Positions 46,101-57,322 of a stretch of 64,000 nucleotides of DNA are shown piece after piece (within the stretch, counting starts at the first letter, position 1; every line of letters begins with the position of its first letter). The notes beneath the pieces are model-generated. The model was not told the DNA's origin. It did not search any database and saw nothing but the letters and a program-made list of their open reading frames with translations. The DNA comes from Bolinopsis microptera (lineage: Eukaryota > Ctenophora > Tentaculata > Lobata > Bolinopsidae), in assembly GCF_026151205.1 (NCBI RefSeq), contig NC_087077.1, positions 1,178,001 through 1,242,000 of the forward strand. Reading direction: 5' to 3'. The translations under genes and the position numbers were made by a program.

Positions 46101-47190
46101 TAACAGTCAACGTTTAGTCTCTTACCTTTTCTGTCATCGCGCTTTTATGTCTTCAACTGTTGGTTTGCTTTACCTCAATGTAAACAAATCGTCACTCTCG
46201 GCTGCTGCAGCAGAAAGATGTTTTGCCTCATCTTGGCCCAATCCTTGCCCAATTCAAATAATTCGATCTTCAGTAGGGTGTAATTCTGGATGTTCGATCG
46301 AGGAATCTCTAACAATATCTTTTAGAGCTCTCTGGACTCTGCTGATAAATTCCTGACGTTCACCTGAGATAAAAATCACAAATCAGCTGTATGGTTTGAG
46401 GCTGCTGTTCGAAGCACTTGGAAATGTTGAGTATTTTATTGAACATCGTCCCCGAAAAGAATTAGCCCCTTCCTCGAAGTTAGCTTCATTTCGCGGTCCA
46501 AGACCTTAGGTCGTTAATTTTAACCATTTGATCGTGCTATGAATTGCGTATCAAGTTTTTAGGTATACGTCAGCAATTCGCACTTTCGTGTCCTGATTGA
46601 TATCGTCCTCATTTACAAAAATTGTATCTATTATCCTAATTTTGTTTTTGCAACACGCCTTCTCTACATGTACTCTGATTCAGCCATTTTGCGCGAGGCA
46701 TTTCAATATCGGCTGTCTTTATTCATTGTTTGAAAGAGAGTGCACCGAACCTCTTCCCAGCCTCGTTCAGATCTGAAAAATTTGCGACCCCATTCCTTAG
46801 AGTATCGAACAACATACGTTTTTCATACATCATGCAGGACTCCCAAAGCAAAAAATATCCTCTTATTCTATCGTCGACTCTGATGTATCATTTTAGAACC
46901 ATCTCGAGTAAACTTTGAATGCTCTCGACTAGTGATTCGACCAACTTACTGGTCGCAACGATAACTGTAGCCGATCAAGGTACATACTAGCCGTGGATTT
47001 TCTCTGGAGAGGACGATTTCGCTGATCTTTCCCTTCAGGAAGGTTTTAGCGAATTCCTGTGTTTTGACTGATCATGGTTAACTCTAGAAGCATGGGTTAT
47101 TCTGACGCTTGAGTCATACTAATGATGTAATCAAGATCTTTCCAATCGAAATGACAATCATTGTAGTTATGAACCGTCTTTGAACAACAC
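40140..47190. other. 7-kb stretch without recognised genes
   Basis: Many short frames, none with motifs, splice-consistent neighbours or repeats. VVEEGRWRRMGHLV at ~41635 and a KKRHGRGGFKIILVNAG frame at ~44140 are isolated coding-like scraps. This may be intergenic or intronic DNA. Confidence 0.3.
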
Positions 47191-47199
47191 TTTTGGTCG

Positions 47200-50100
47200 T
47201 TAATTTATCAGTAATACAATTTCCGAGTGCGCTTCTGTTCCGCGATTCTGCAACTTGAACTCAGAACTTGAATCGGTATTAGAAGAAGCTTGTTTCTTCC
47301 TAAATTCCGCTGCTGGAATAAAGCAAGGTATAAGGATCGCAGAATATTAGTATTCATCTGAGGTTCCAGACTCCACGATCTCAAGTATATCAACACATAC
47401 TGACTAAACTCAGAACTCTGGAATATGACTTTCTGATATCCTTGATACGAATAACCTCCCTATTAAACGTATGAAAAAAAACGACGGCTCCGACCCCAGC
47501 CCCATTCTCTCTCCAAAATGTTCATATTCAAATATTTCCAAGTTAACAACAATAATAGATGAATATCAATCACAGTCTTTTCATAGAAATTTTCATTAAA
47601 GACTTTGAGCGTAAAAAACAGAATTCTTGCAGGCGCAAATTCCCAAATTTTCTGATCGCTTCATCTTCTGTGGAGTAGTAACCACGGCTCCATTACACCA
47701 GTACCTACATACGGATTTCACTATTTTCCTAGCAGGTGAAACGCGGGAATTGAGCTAACATGGTGTTTTTTGGCGATAGAAACTTCATATTATCCGATTA
47801 ATGTATTTCTGATTTTCGTTAGAAAATAGTTCTTTTGTGAATATAACTGTTTATTGCATATTTTCAGTCGATGTAAGGTCATATCATGATCAATCAAAAC
47901 TTTAGTCTATAAACGTGCCATACATTTCCATTTTTTCGGTTTAATCAGTCAAATGGTTGTGTTACTGTTAACTGTTAGTGTTAGATCGAATATTCGTACG
48001 AAACTCGAAGAATGTTAACTTGTTACTACTACAACTGCAAGAGTGCAGTATCGTAGTATCACTATAAGTTTTATCTTAAAACGGTGTTATTAAATTTCAA
48101 TCTTCTTATTAATTATTAAATCATTACGTTTATACATTTTAACAAATGAAATGTAATCAAAACATAACACATAAAAATAATAAAGTTTCGTCAAATGTCA
48201 ATACTAAAAAACGAATCTTGAATGCCAAAGTCGAATTTCGACTTATAAGGGACCTCACATATTACGAAGATCAGCGAGGGGGGAGGAGGGTTTCCAAATG
48301 ATAACGCTAGTGTAAATTTTGACCACAATACTATGTAAACTGATTACCGAAGAGGGCGGAAAAGCTTTTAAATCCCAAAAACTGCTCAAAACGTGATTAC
48401 GTAAATATGTAACGATCCATTATTAAATTATAATAAACACAATTTATGAGACAAGGACACATCTAACAATAAAATATTCATCTAAAGTATAAGCATGGTT
48501 TACCATGAACAGGGTCTTTGGGCTCAGCTTTACTTCTGACCCGTTCCATCGCCTTGGAGATCAGATCCTCTGGGATCCCAACATCCATCAGCTTATCTCT
48601 AACCTCTCCCGCATACCTGTTCGGTGTTAGCTAAAATATACGCATTGTAGGTCTCTAACTTCTCCCGCATACATGTTCGGTGTTAGCTAAAACATACGCA
48701 TTGTAGGTCTCTAACCTCTCCTGCATACCTGTTCGGTGTTAGCTAAAACATACGCATTGTAGGTCTCTAACCTCTTCCGCATACCTGTTCGGTGTTAGCT
48801 AAAACATACGCATTGTAGGTCTCTAACCTCTCCCGCATACCTGTTCGGTGTTAGCTAAAACATACGCATTGTAGGTCTCTAACTTCTCCCGCATACATGT
48901 TCGGTGTTAGCTAAAACATACGCATTGTAGGTCTCTAACCTCTCCTGCATACCTGTTCGGTGTTAGCTAAAACATACGCATTGTAGGTCTCTAACCTCTC
49001 CCGCATACCTGTTCGGTGTTAGCTAAAACATACGCATTGTTCGGTGTTAGCTAAAACATACGCATTGTTCGGTGTTAGCTAAAACATACGCATTGTAGGT
49101 CTCTAACCTCTCCTGCATACCTGTTCGGTGTTAGCTAAAACATACGCATTGTTCGGTGTTAGCTAAAACATACGCATTGTAGGTCTCTAACCTCTCCTGC
49201 ATACCTGTTCGGTGTTAGCTAAAACATACGCATTGTAGGTCTCTAATCTCTCCTGCATACCTGTTCGGTGTTAGCTAAAACATACGCATTGTAGGTCTCT
49301 AACCTCTCCCGCATACCTGTTCGGTGTTAGCTAAAACATACGCATTGTTCGGTGTTAGCTAAAACATACGCATTGTTCGGTGTTAGCTAAAACATACGCA
49401 TTGTAGGTCTCTAACCTCTTCCGCATACCTGTTCGGTGTTAGCTAAAACATACGCATTGTAGGTCTCTAACCTCTCCTGCATACCTGTTCGGTGTTAGCT
49501 AAAAACATACGCATTGTAGGTCGTCTTTTGAATCTCGGGTATACTATACAAACACTTATGATTAATGTGATTTGTTATAGTCGTCCAAGCTGAATCATCC
49601 CTGGAAGCTGATGTAAATTCACGAAATTCGGCTACAAATTGAAAATTGTTCAAATCGTCTAGTCTATCTGGTCAACTCGTTACGTGGTAAGTAATATTTG
49701 GTGTTTATCATAAACCAATAATTACTCGAGCTAAGTCGTGATGTACGTACAATGTGGGATCGGGACTGAAATCGGTGCTGTTTTCTGCTCCTGCTAACCA
49801 TGGATGTCCCCGTATTTCTTTCAATGTAAACCTATCTTTTGGGTCACCTGGAAAATGGCAACACTGTAATAATTTCATGACCCGATATGTCGATTAAATT
49901 AAGCTGCTTTTGGTTTGATTTGTGGAATCTGATAAGCCACAAGACTAACAGTAATCATTGATTTAATTTAGGAATCAAAGTAAGTTTACACCGTAAGGCG
50001 GTCCATTGTCGTCCACAGAAGGTTAAATTGCATGAAATAATGAAAGGGGTGCAAACAGAGATAAGGAGACCAACGAACTTCTTTCTTTTTTTACAAGAAA

Positions 50101-53100
50101 GGCGAAGGTGCAAAGACTGCAGAGGAAATATCGGGAATATAATATTTAATCCTAGTATAATTAATGTTGGTTATAATTCACATATCATACCGACAATAAT
50201 CTTTTGTACTAGATCTTTGAGATTATCGCTAAAATTCTCCGGGATGACATAGTCAACCTGCAGGATTTTGTCTGTCATTTCTTGCTTAGTACGTGCCCTA
50301 AAAGGCATACCACCAGCACCCAGCTCATAGAGTATACATCCTGAGGAGTAGAACTAGAATCACTTATCAAGATACTTTAATAGTTTATTAATGTAACTCA
50401 CGCAGGATCCATTAATCATGGATATCATTCAGATGGTTAGCGATATTTTGTCTTATAAAGATTATGAAATGGTTTCAGAATTTTGTCAGAAGTATGATCA
50501 CTATGAATCGTAATTGGATCCTGCCCCCTTACTTGATAGATCTAGTCTTCCCTTTACTACTACTACAGATTTAAGATAAACAAACCTAATGCCCAAACGT
50601 CCATGGGAGCAGCCAAGTAGGGAATCTTCTTGAAGATCTCTGGAGGGCAGTAGGCGGGCGACCCACAATGTTGAGTTATTAAACCTCGTTCACAAGTGCT
50701 TATTCCGAAATCAGCAACTCTTATCGTCTTATCTTTATCCATAAGAATGTTTTCGGTCTTCAAATCTCGGTGATATACCCCACACCTATGCTGAAAATAC
50801 ACATAGTGCATTAGATTTGAGAATTATCAACAAAAGAGAAGTAATTTTAAGCTAAACCGTAGTGGGGATTAGCCGGACGGCGGACTATGATTGAATATCT
50901 CAACTTAAATATCTATGTGATATGTATCCGTAATCCAATATGCTTCCGGTTGGTGTGATATGCTTCCGATAGGTGCGATATGCTTGATGCTTCCGATAGG
51001 TGCGATAGGCTGTACGGGTCCGTGGAGTGTCGGAAGCGCGCAATCGCTGTCACGGTAAATGTGAAAAGTTGTGCTTTATTCAAAGACTTTAAATTTAAAT
51101 TTCGCGCGCAAAAGATTTTTGTCACAGTTTGTCACAGATTGTGAAAAAAAAACTGATTTGGTTTCTGTTGAATTTTGCTGATATTGGAGTCAGAGAAGGA
51201 AATACGTGCAGATTTGACGAAGTTAAGCAAAGATTTACAAACTGGGAGTAGACTAATTAGTATCATAATTCAAAGCATCAACTCTACAAAATATGATCGG
51301 CACAGATTTGCTTGTAATTCTGACGTTACGTAACGAATCGGCTAGATCGTTTGATTCAGAAAATTCTCATTCTGAAGAAATGGAAGATACAGATGATTCA
51401 ACCCTCTTGATCATTGCGGATCTTTATGATGATATTGGAACTTGGAAGTGCTCTCCTAGGCCTGGTTGACTCCTATGTGAAGGCCATGAGAGTGGACAGC
51501 CGTCGGCTTGTATAGTACCCGACTTTAACTTACGATCAATTAAATTCAAGAAATGCATTGTGAATAACCGAACTTTCAAATAGTTCGAAATGCTGATCAA
51601 TAGGAAACTAAAGACAGTTCTCACCCAAAGAATGGCACATAGAACATCAGAATATGGAGTACAGACGGACATTTGAAATGGGAGAAGAGGATGTAGCACT
51701 CAATACTCATCCTGTTGTGGCGTCTTTAATTTTCCAATTTGATACCTTACCTTACCTTGCTGTCTTTGATTTTTTCTTCATTTGAAGGCTCTGTCTTTTA
51801 AACAAACTGAGTGTATCGAGAAAATATCTATAAATAATGTAGAAACTACCTACTCACCATGTGGTTCACTAGAAATAATGTAGAAACTACCTACTCACCA
51901 TGTGGTTCACTAGAAATAATGTAGAAACTACTCACCATGTGGTTCACTAGAAATAATGTAGAAACTACCTACTTACCATGTGATATCTAGAAATAATGTA
52001 GAAACTACTACTCACCATGTGGTTCACTAGAAATAATGTAGAAACTACTCAGTAGTCAGTACTCACCATGTGGTTCACAGCATCCAGTATTTGGATGAAG
52101 AAGAATCGGGCTGTATGCTCTGTGATTGTGCACACTCCACTTCGTGACTTACCCTTAACATAATCCTGTAGTGTCCCGCCTGAAGATGTCAAAATGTTAG
52201 AAATGAATTCCCCACAAAAAATATTTCAAATCGGTTGTTTGAAGGATCTTTGTGATGGATTACGATGGAATGCCGGAATGGTTGTGGAAGCGAAAATAAA
52301 ATCTGTGCTGTATTCCAGATGATATTCCAGATGTAGCAAAGAAAAGTTGAAACACTAAATGATCCAAAATACAATTCCAGCAAAAGTGCCTATCCTTCTG
52401 CCTGAAAGGTCTTTCCAATTTTTATGAAGTCAGTCTTCAAGAAGTGTTAAGAATTGGTAAGACAGAGTTAATTCTTCCAAATAAGAACCAATAATTGTGA
52501 CTATATATTTGGGGAACAACTAAGGTCAGTGTACTGATTCCACCTGTCCACTGAGGAACCATCCATACTACAATAATTGTCATGGACAATATCAAACTAG
52601 ACTAGGAACTATAATCCTGAAGATAACCAGTGGTAACTAAGGGAACAACGTTTTTGTTTGTGATAACGGTATCAAATTGCCGACTATTCCCAAGTCTTTG
52701 ACCTGAAAGATGACTGCAGTGATAAAACTGATGAAATGCAATGTACAAATTACTTCCACTGTAAACGGCCAGGGTATAAAATTCCTCTGACACAAGCTGT
52801 TTTAACTGAATTTTCCTTGAATAAACATTTAGCAAGGTCACTGAGAATGGCACAAAACACGATTAAGGCACTAAAAGTTCTATTCCCAAAGAAAGCGTAA
52901 ATAAACGGAAATCATCAGAATAGAAAAAGAGATTTTGGAAGATTTTTGAAGAGAAGCTTTAACACTGCCGTCTCCATGACCATGACCGAAATTTCGCGGT
53001 TTTGGCTGAAATTTTGACCAATGACCAATCAGTGAGGTCGATGAGAGTGACACAAGTCGCCATCAAGGTACTGGAAGCAGTATATAATCCGGAGAAAACT

Positions 53101-53930
53101 TTGAGGGAATGAAATTATACATGAATGAATTAAAGTTTTGTCAAACAATGTTCCAAAACAAGACTCACCATCAACATATTCTAAAATGCAGTAGAATTTA
53201 TCAAGCGTTTCTATAATTGCAAAGACTCACCATCAACATATTCTAAAATGCAGTAGAATTTATCAAGCGTTTCTATCTCCTCGTAGAGAGATGTTATATT
53301 AGGATGGTCCAGCTTCTCCATAGCACCAATTTCTTGCCTCATTATTTCCAGGGTTTTGCCACAACCATGTTTTCCTTTCTCAGTTATTTTAACAGCCACT
53401 TTTTCTGAAAATGTCGACATTAAATCTAAGAAAAAAACAGTTTTATGTTGAACGAATTAAGAAAAAATGTATCCTGAGGAGTACTTTATCATTGTGGCTG
53501 TGCAGGTAAATTCTATTTTACAATTTTATTGTTTTAGCTAGTTCAGTATATTTTTACAACAAAAAAGATGTACCTTACCATTCATAAGGAGATGATTTCC
53601 AAGTTTGACTTCAGCGAAAGCACCTTTACCTAGAGTCTGTGCAAGTGTATAATACCCTATTCTTCTACCAAGAGTAACCTGAGAGTAGACTCTTGTGAAG
53701 TGCACTATTTCAGCAAACCTATGTTAACTACAAGAAGAGTTAAAGATGCACTTATGATAACATTTGCTTTGTCAGAAATATTTATCCTCTTAATTACTTT
53801 TTCCTTATGCTCATTAATCGTTCTAGTGCATTTATAGCAGTACATTGATGATCTTTTTAAAAAAAACCTCTTTGACAAAGTTTTCTGTGTCTCTCTGCTC
53901 ATTGATCAGCTTTTGATATGGTGACGCCAT
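47200..53930 (-). CDS. NIM1K: NIM1-like serine/threonine protein kinase, nine exons (last one tentative)
   Basis: Exons (minus): 53930..53868, 53678..53579, 53404..53231, 52179..52067, 50790..50586, 50340..50191, 49847..49747, 48630..48504 and tentatively 47312..47200. All phases fit; total 381 aa (human NIM1 is slightly longer). The kinase domain is complete: glycine loop LGKGAFAEVKLG (37-48), VAVK lysine 60, HRDLKTEN (Asp159), DFG (Asp177), DVWALG (214-219), and GHPWL near its end. The N-terminal SPYQKL and VTLGRRIGYY and the C-terminal GIPEDLI region point to NIM1 within the AMPK-related CAMK-like kinases. Oddities: the activation loop reads LITQHCGSPAYCPPE, with Gln190 where the LKB1-target Thr is expected, and PPE for APE. 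If exon 9 is wrong, exon 8 reads through to a stop at 48478. NIM1's physiological role is poorly known. Confidence 0.85.
47313..48500. other. Putative last intron of the kinase gene
   Basis: AT-rich, no repeats seen. It separates exon 8 from the tentative exon 9 (acceptor TATTCCAG at 47320-47313). Confidence 0.35.
48595..49523. repeat. 56/28-bp minisatellite copied from the exon-8 acceptor
   Basis: Nineteen copies of GTTCGGTGTTAGCTAAAA start at 48619, 48675, 48731, 48787, 48843, 48899, 48955, 49011, 49039, 49067, 49123, 49151, 49207, 49263, 49319, 49347, 49375, 49431 and 49487. Thirteen steps are 56 bp and five are 28 bp (internal deletion). On the minus strand each 56-bp unit holds the last bases of intron 7 (GTTTTAG) and the first ~34 bases of exon 8 (CTAACACCGAACAG...). 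The leftmost copy is the genuine exon start. Confidence 0.95.
51852..52081. repeat. ~40-bp minisatellite copied from the exon-4 donor
   Basis: Five extra copies (ACTCACCATGTGGTTCACTA with AGAAATAATGTAGAAACTAC) start at ~51852, 51893, 51930, 51971 and 52010; the genuine border is at 52061. On the minus strand each carries the last ~11 nt of exon 4 (TGAACCACATG) joined to GTGAGT (GTAAGT in the fourth copy), a consensus donor. The copies lie downstream in intron 4. Confidence 0.92.
53160..53276. repeat. 55-bp tandem duplication of the exon-3 donor
   Basis: 53160-53214 and 53222-53276 are identical for 55 bp, separated by 7 nt. The unit contains the last 46 nt of exon 3 plus the GTGAGTCTT donor. 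The open frame requires the proximal donor at 53230-53229; the distal copy is intronic. Confidence 0.95.
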
Positions 53931-54156
53931 GCTGTTTGCTACACTGATTTGATGGAAACGATAAACATGCTTGAAAATTATAACAATAACAATATTATAT
54001 ATTGTATCAATCTCAATCTATGAATACCAGGTGGTACTAAGGGCTTCTTTGCAATCCCCTGCTGTCGATTAAGCCGCATTATTTCTGTGATTGAGGGTTA
54101 AATGAGGAAGGACCCAGCAAAAAGATTTAGAATCTTGTAATAATTGTACCCTTTAA

Positions 54157-54879
54157 GGGGGCAGGGGGGGGTCTTTATGAAATTTCTCTCGAAATTGATT
54201 TTATAGTTGTTTCTAATAGAGGGGAGTGATATCTAACTGCTACTTTTGGTCCCATGGAAAAATATTGTTCCTAGACGAAATTATTGTCGGTCAAAGGTCA
54301 GCGCTCATGTGTAATTGTATTGCGCGAGCGATTTTCAATCGCGCGCCCTGAAAATCGAGTCTAAAAATCTATCTCCTCCTACGTTTTTTGAGCAATTACC
54401 TTGAAACTTTCAGGATATGTTCTAAGGACCATTTAGAAACTTTTGCTCGTTTTAGAATTTCGAGATAGGCCTTTAAAAAATTTTTATTAGATTTTGAAAA
54501 TCTTGGACCTCTTTTTTTGACGATTTTTTTCCAAGATTTTCAAAATGAAATAAAAAATGTTTAAAGGCCTATCTCGAAATTCTAAAACGAGCAAAAGTTT
54601 CTAAATGGTCCTTAGAACATATCCTGAAAGTTTCAAGGTGATTGCTCAAAAACTGTAGGAGGAGATAGATTTTTAGACTCGATTTTCAGGGCGCGCGATT
54701 GAAAATCGCTCGCGCAATACAATTACACATGAGCGCTGACCTTTGACCGACAATAATTTCGTCTAGGAACAATATTTTTCCATGGGACCAAAAGTAGCAG
54801 ATAGATATCACTCCCCTCTATTAGAAACAACTATAAAATCAATTTCGAGAGAAATTTCATAAAGACCCCCCCTGCCCCC
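54157..54879. mobile_element. 723-bp near-perfect palindrome flanked by TTAA
   Basis: The two ~345-bp arms are complementary almost throughout (ends GGGGGCAGGGGGGG... and ...CCCCCCCTGCCCCC), with a short T-rich loop near 54510-54535. TTAA lies at both borders (54153-54156, 54880-54883). TTAA target sites are those of piggyBac-type elements, but the terminal bases are not the usual piggyBac CCC...GGG, so the class is uncertain. It contains no ORF and lies ~225 bp upstream of the kinase ATG. Confidence 0.88.
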
Positions 54880-54889
54880 TTAAGTTTAA

Positions 54890-55862
54890 GGATACAAGGA
54901 TACAAGATTACAAGGATACAAAAGTGGTAATAACTTTATTGAATGCACAATAGTAGTAATCCTGAAATAATTTATGTCAAAAACAATTCCAATCATTTAC
55001 AAATTATATGTAAAAACTAGTGTGCCTATGACCAGGACTACAGTATCGCAGTTGACATGCAAAAGTATAAATATATAATAACATCTATAAACAAAAGAGC
55101 ACCTAAAGAGGCTCAGCAAAGTGCTGGCCTATTTACGCTTACGAAGACTCATTCGTTCAATATGTCTCAAAGTAAATAAACTCCTCCATCCTACTCTATC
55201 TCTTGCTAAGTTCACTAAGTTGGTAAAATCATCTTCATTTTTCAAATAAATTTGTCTCTTAAATAGGTCCTTTTTCACAATAATATCATACAAATTAGTC
55301 CTGTGTCTACCCACTCGTCCCTTTAGTGTTTGACATCCTAGTGTAGCAAATATCAGAGACTGGTAGGCAGGCGTGTCGTTGTCACTGCGTAGAACATGAC
55401 CTAGCATTGTCCACCGAGCCTTTTCCACTCTCTCGGAAAGGGGCCTGGTCTGGGTACGAGCGTAGAGGGCCTTGTTAGATATTGAGCTAGGCCAATAGAT
55501 GTGTAGGATGCGCTTGAGGTGCTTCCTCTGAACAACATCTACAGACTCTAGAACATGCTGAGGTACGGCCCAGCAGCAGCAGTTGTACAGGAGCACTGAT
55601 ACTACTAGTGAGTCGTAGAGTTTGATCTTTCTCTTCTCAGTTATCTGACTCCTCTCTGATCCCTGGCACCACAGCTTGTCAAATGACCAGAAGGCAGAGT
55701 TAGCTTTATTTATTCTATTAGTAACATCCTGCTCTGATCCAAGCTTAGTACCAAGAAGCGTCTCGTTTCTCCACTCCTCTTTTCCTCTTAGTTCATTACC
55801 CCACTCGTCACAGGCACCAACTTCTTCTAAATACACTCTGGTAAACTTTGTCTTTGTGTCAA
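54890..55862 (-). mobile_element. 5'-truncated LINE (3' end with TTGTATCC tail)
   Basis: Minus-oriented: RT C-terminal coding, AATAAAGTTATT near its 3' end, then TTGTATCC-type tail repeats (54890-54925). Truncated at ~55862. The tail motif resembles the TTGTATTCC tail of the LINE at 30.8-35.5 kb. Confidence 0.75.
55129..55836 (-). CDS. LINE ORF2 C-terminal fragment
   Basis: 235 open codons. TLLGTKLGSEQDVTNRINKA, then KIKLYDSLVVSVLLYNCCCW (end of the RT/thumb region), QRKHLKRIL, and RWTMLGHVLRSDNDTPAYQS are classic post-RT LINE blocks. The palm with the catalytic Asp pair is missing, so it is an inactive 5'-truncated copy. Confidence 0.75.
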   Translation of the reverse strand: MYLEEVGACDEWGNELRGKEEWRNETLLGTKLGSEQDVTNRINKANSAFWSFDKLWCQGSERSQITEKRKIKLYDSLVVSVLLYNCCCWAVPQHVLESVDVVQRKHLKRILHIYWPSSISNKALYARTQTRPLSERVEKARWTMLGHVLRSDNDTPAYQSLIFATLGCQTLKGRVGRHRTNLYDIIVKKDLFKRQIYLKNEDDFTNLVNLARDRVGWRSLFTLRHIERMSLRKRK

Positions 55863-56307
55863 AAGTATAAACCGCCTATTATATTTGAAAACATGCATTA
55901 CATTTTAGTAGTTAAAACGGTGCGAAAAATATGAACTCGCTCAGTCCAAACACACCACAATTTAATTCTGAGTGCCCCTCATGTATCTAATAGTAATACT
56001 TGATAGGCAATCTTGAGGTCCAGTGTCCACTGCCAAATTACCTAATTATATATTATTATCAAACTTTACACAAATCCGAAGTAGTAATATAAAACATCCT
56101 AGGGATCTGATAAGTCTACGTGTAGAACTCTGAAAACAAACTTAAATATTTAACCCACAAAAATTAAAGTATCAAGAACTAAACAAATTTCTCCAATGGT
56201 TTCTGTTCGAGGCTATATGTCGAAGTTCTGTCAAATCTTTCAAATTACATAAATTCATATTTCTTTTATTTTAATCACTCAAAATGGTTTTAAAATACTG
56301 ATCTGAT
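55863..56307. other. No gene seen
   Basis: AT-rich spacer between two LINE fragments of the same orientation. Confidence 0.4.
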
Positions 56308-56640
56308 CTAAACAGTAAAACTCAATGCTAGTTTCTGAAGGATTTTCTCTGGAGCGGCCCAGCTATTGCAGTTGTACAGCAGTACTGGGGTAACAAGGGC
56401 CTCGTATAACTTCACTTTGGAGTTTGGTGTCCAGTGAAATTCGGGACTTTTCCAGCCAAACTTTGTTGTACTTTTCGAAAGCAACATTAGCCTAGGATAC
56501 AGCGGTGAAGTTAGAAGTATGTCAGACTTGCTGCATAGTCTGGATCCCAGTGATACACTCTTCCTCCATGGCTCTCTACCTCTTAATGGCTCTCCTTTCT
56601 CGTCGACATCTAATCTGTTTTGTCTGCTATATAGAAACGG
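56308..56640 (-). pseudogene. Second, more decayed LINE C-terminal fragment
   Basis: GEPLRGREPWRKSVSLGSRL and KVKLYEALVTPVLLYNCNSW align with the same blocks of the 55.1-kb fragment, with a frameshift between them. A (CA)n run lies at its right side (~56710). Confidence 0.6.
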
Positions 56641-56724
56641 ACAGAAAATCATAACAGATTTTATAGCAAATCTGTTATGAGGGGAGAGAGAGCGAAAGTG
56701 GGAGAGTACACACACACACACTTT

Positions 56725-57322
56725 AGTATCACATGTGGGTCACAAATTGATCAATTAAACCACCTACCACTGACCAATTTAAAAAACCTTAATCATCTGG
56801 CTTTGTCAGAGTTTTAACGGCACTATACCAAAAAAACCAGTCGCATATCTCCCGTTTTCATGATTTAACTATTCGCAAATTACAGACAGACATACAGACA
56901 CATTTCTTGAGATCATTAGAATAGATTATATTCTTAGGAGACTTATCAGATCTTTAGGATGAATTTCGGACAAATCCGGACAGGGGAGGGGGTGGTTTCT
57001 GAAAATCCGGACGTCCGGAAATTTTGGCAGAATTAACGAAAAAGTCCCATTTATTTCAAATTTTTGACACTATTGCTCTGTAAGTTTAGATCCCTGTATT
57101 TTGAACGAGAAGTCGATTCCCAGAGCAGCTCATGAGAGCCGAGACACAACTCGCATATTCTTCTACTGCCTTAAAATGGCTACTTAAGTACTTAAATGTA
57201 ACTGTGCTAACTGCTAAACTTGTTCAACACTAAATGAATTATTGTCTATTTTAAGTAACTACACATTTTATTAACAATGAATTTGAATTGGTTTATTTGT
57301 ACTCTTAAAAGTAGCCAGTGAA
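56725..57322. other. Spacer with CCGGACGTCCGG motif; no gene
   Basis: AATCCGGACGTCCGG with GGGGAGGGGGTGGTTT occurs at ~56985-57020 and again at ~57908-57940, possibly the outer ends of a diverged element. No ORF support. Confidence 0.4.

Noticed and set aside
48595..49523. CRISPR-like direct-repeat array
   Set aside because: Units are contiguous without unique spacers, the setting is an intron of a eukaryotic gene, and there are no cas genes.
53690..53727. Alternative kinase exon-2 acceptors further upstream (TTCTTGTAG, AACATAG)
   Set aside because: They give a stop or a phase clash, while CTCTCAG at 53679 joins exon 1 in phase and matches the NIM1 family VTLG border.
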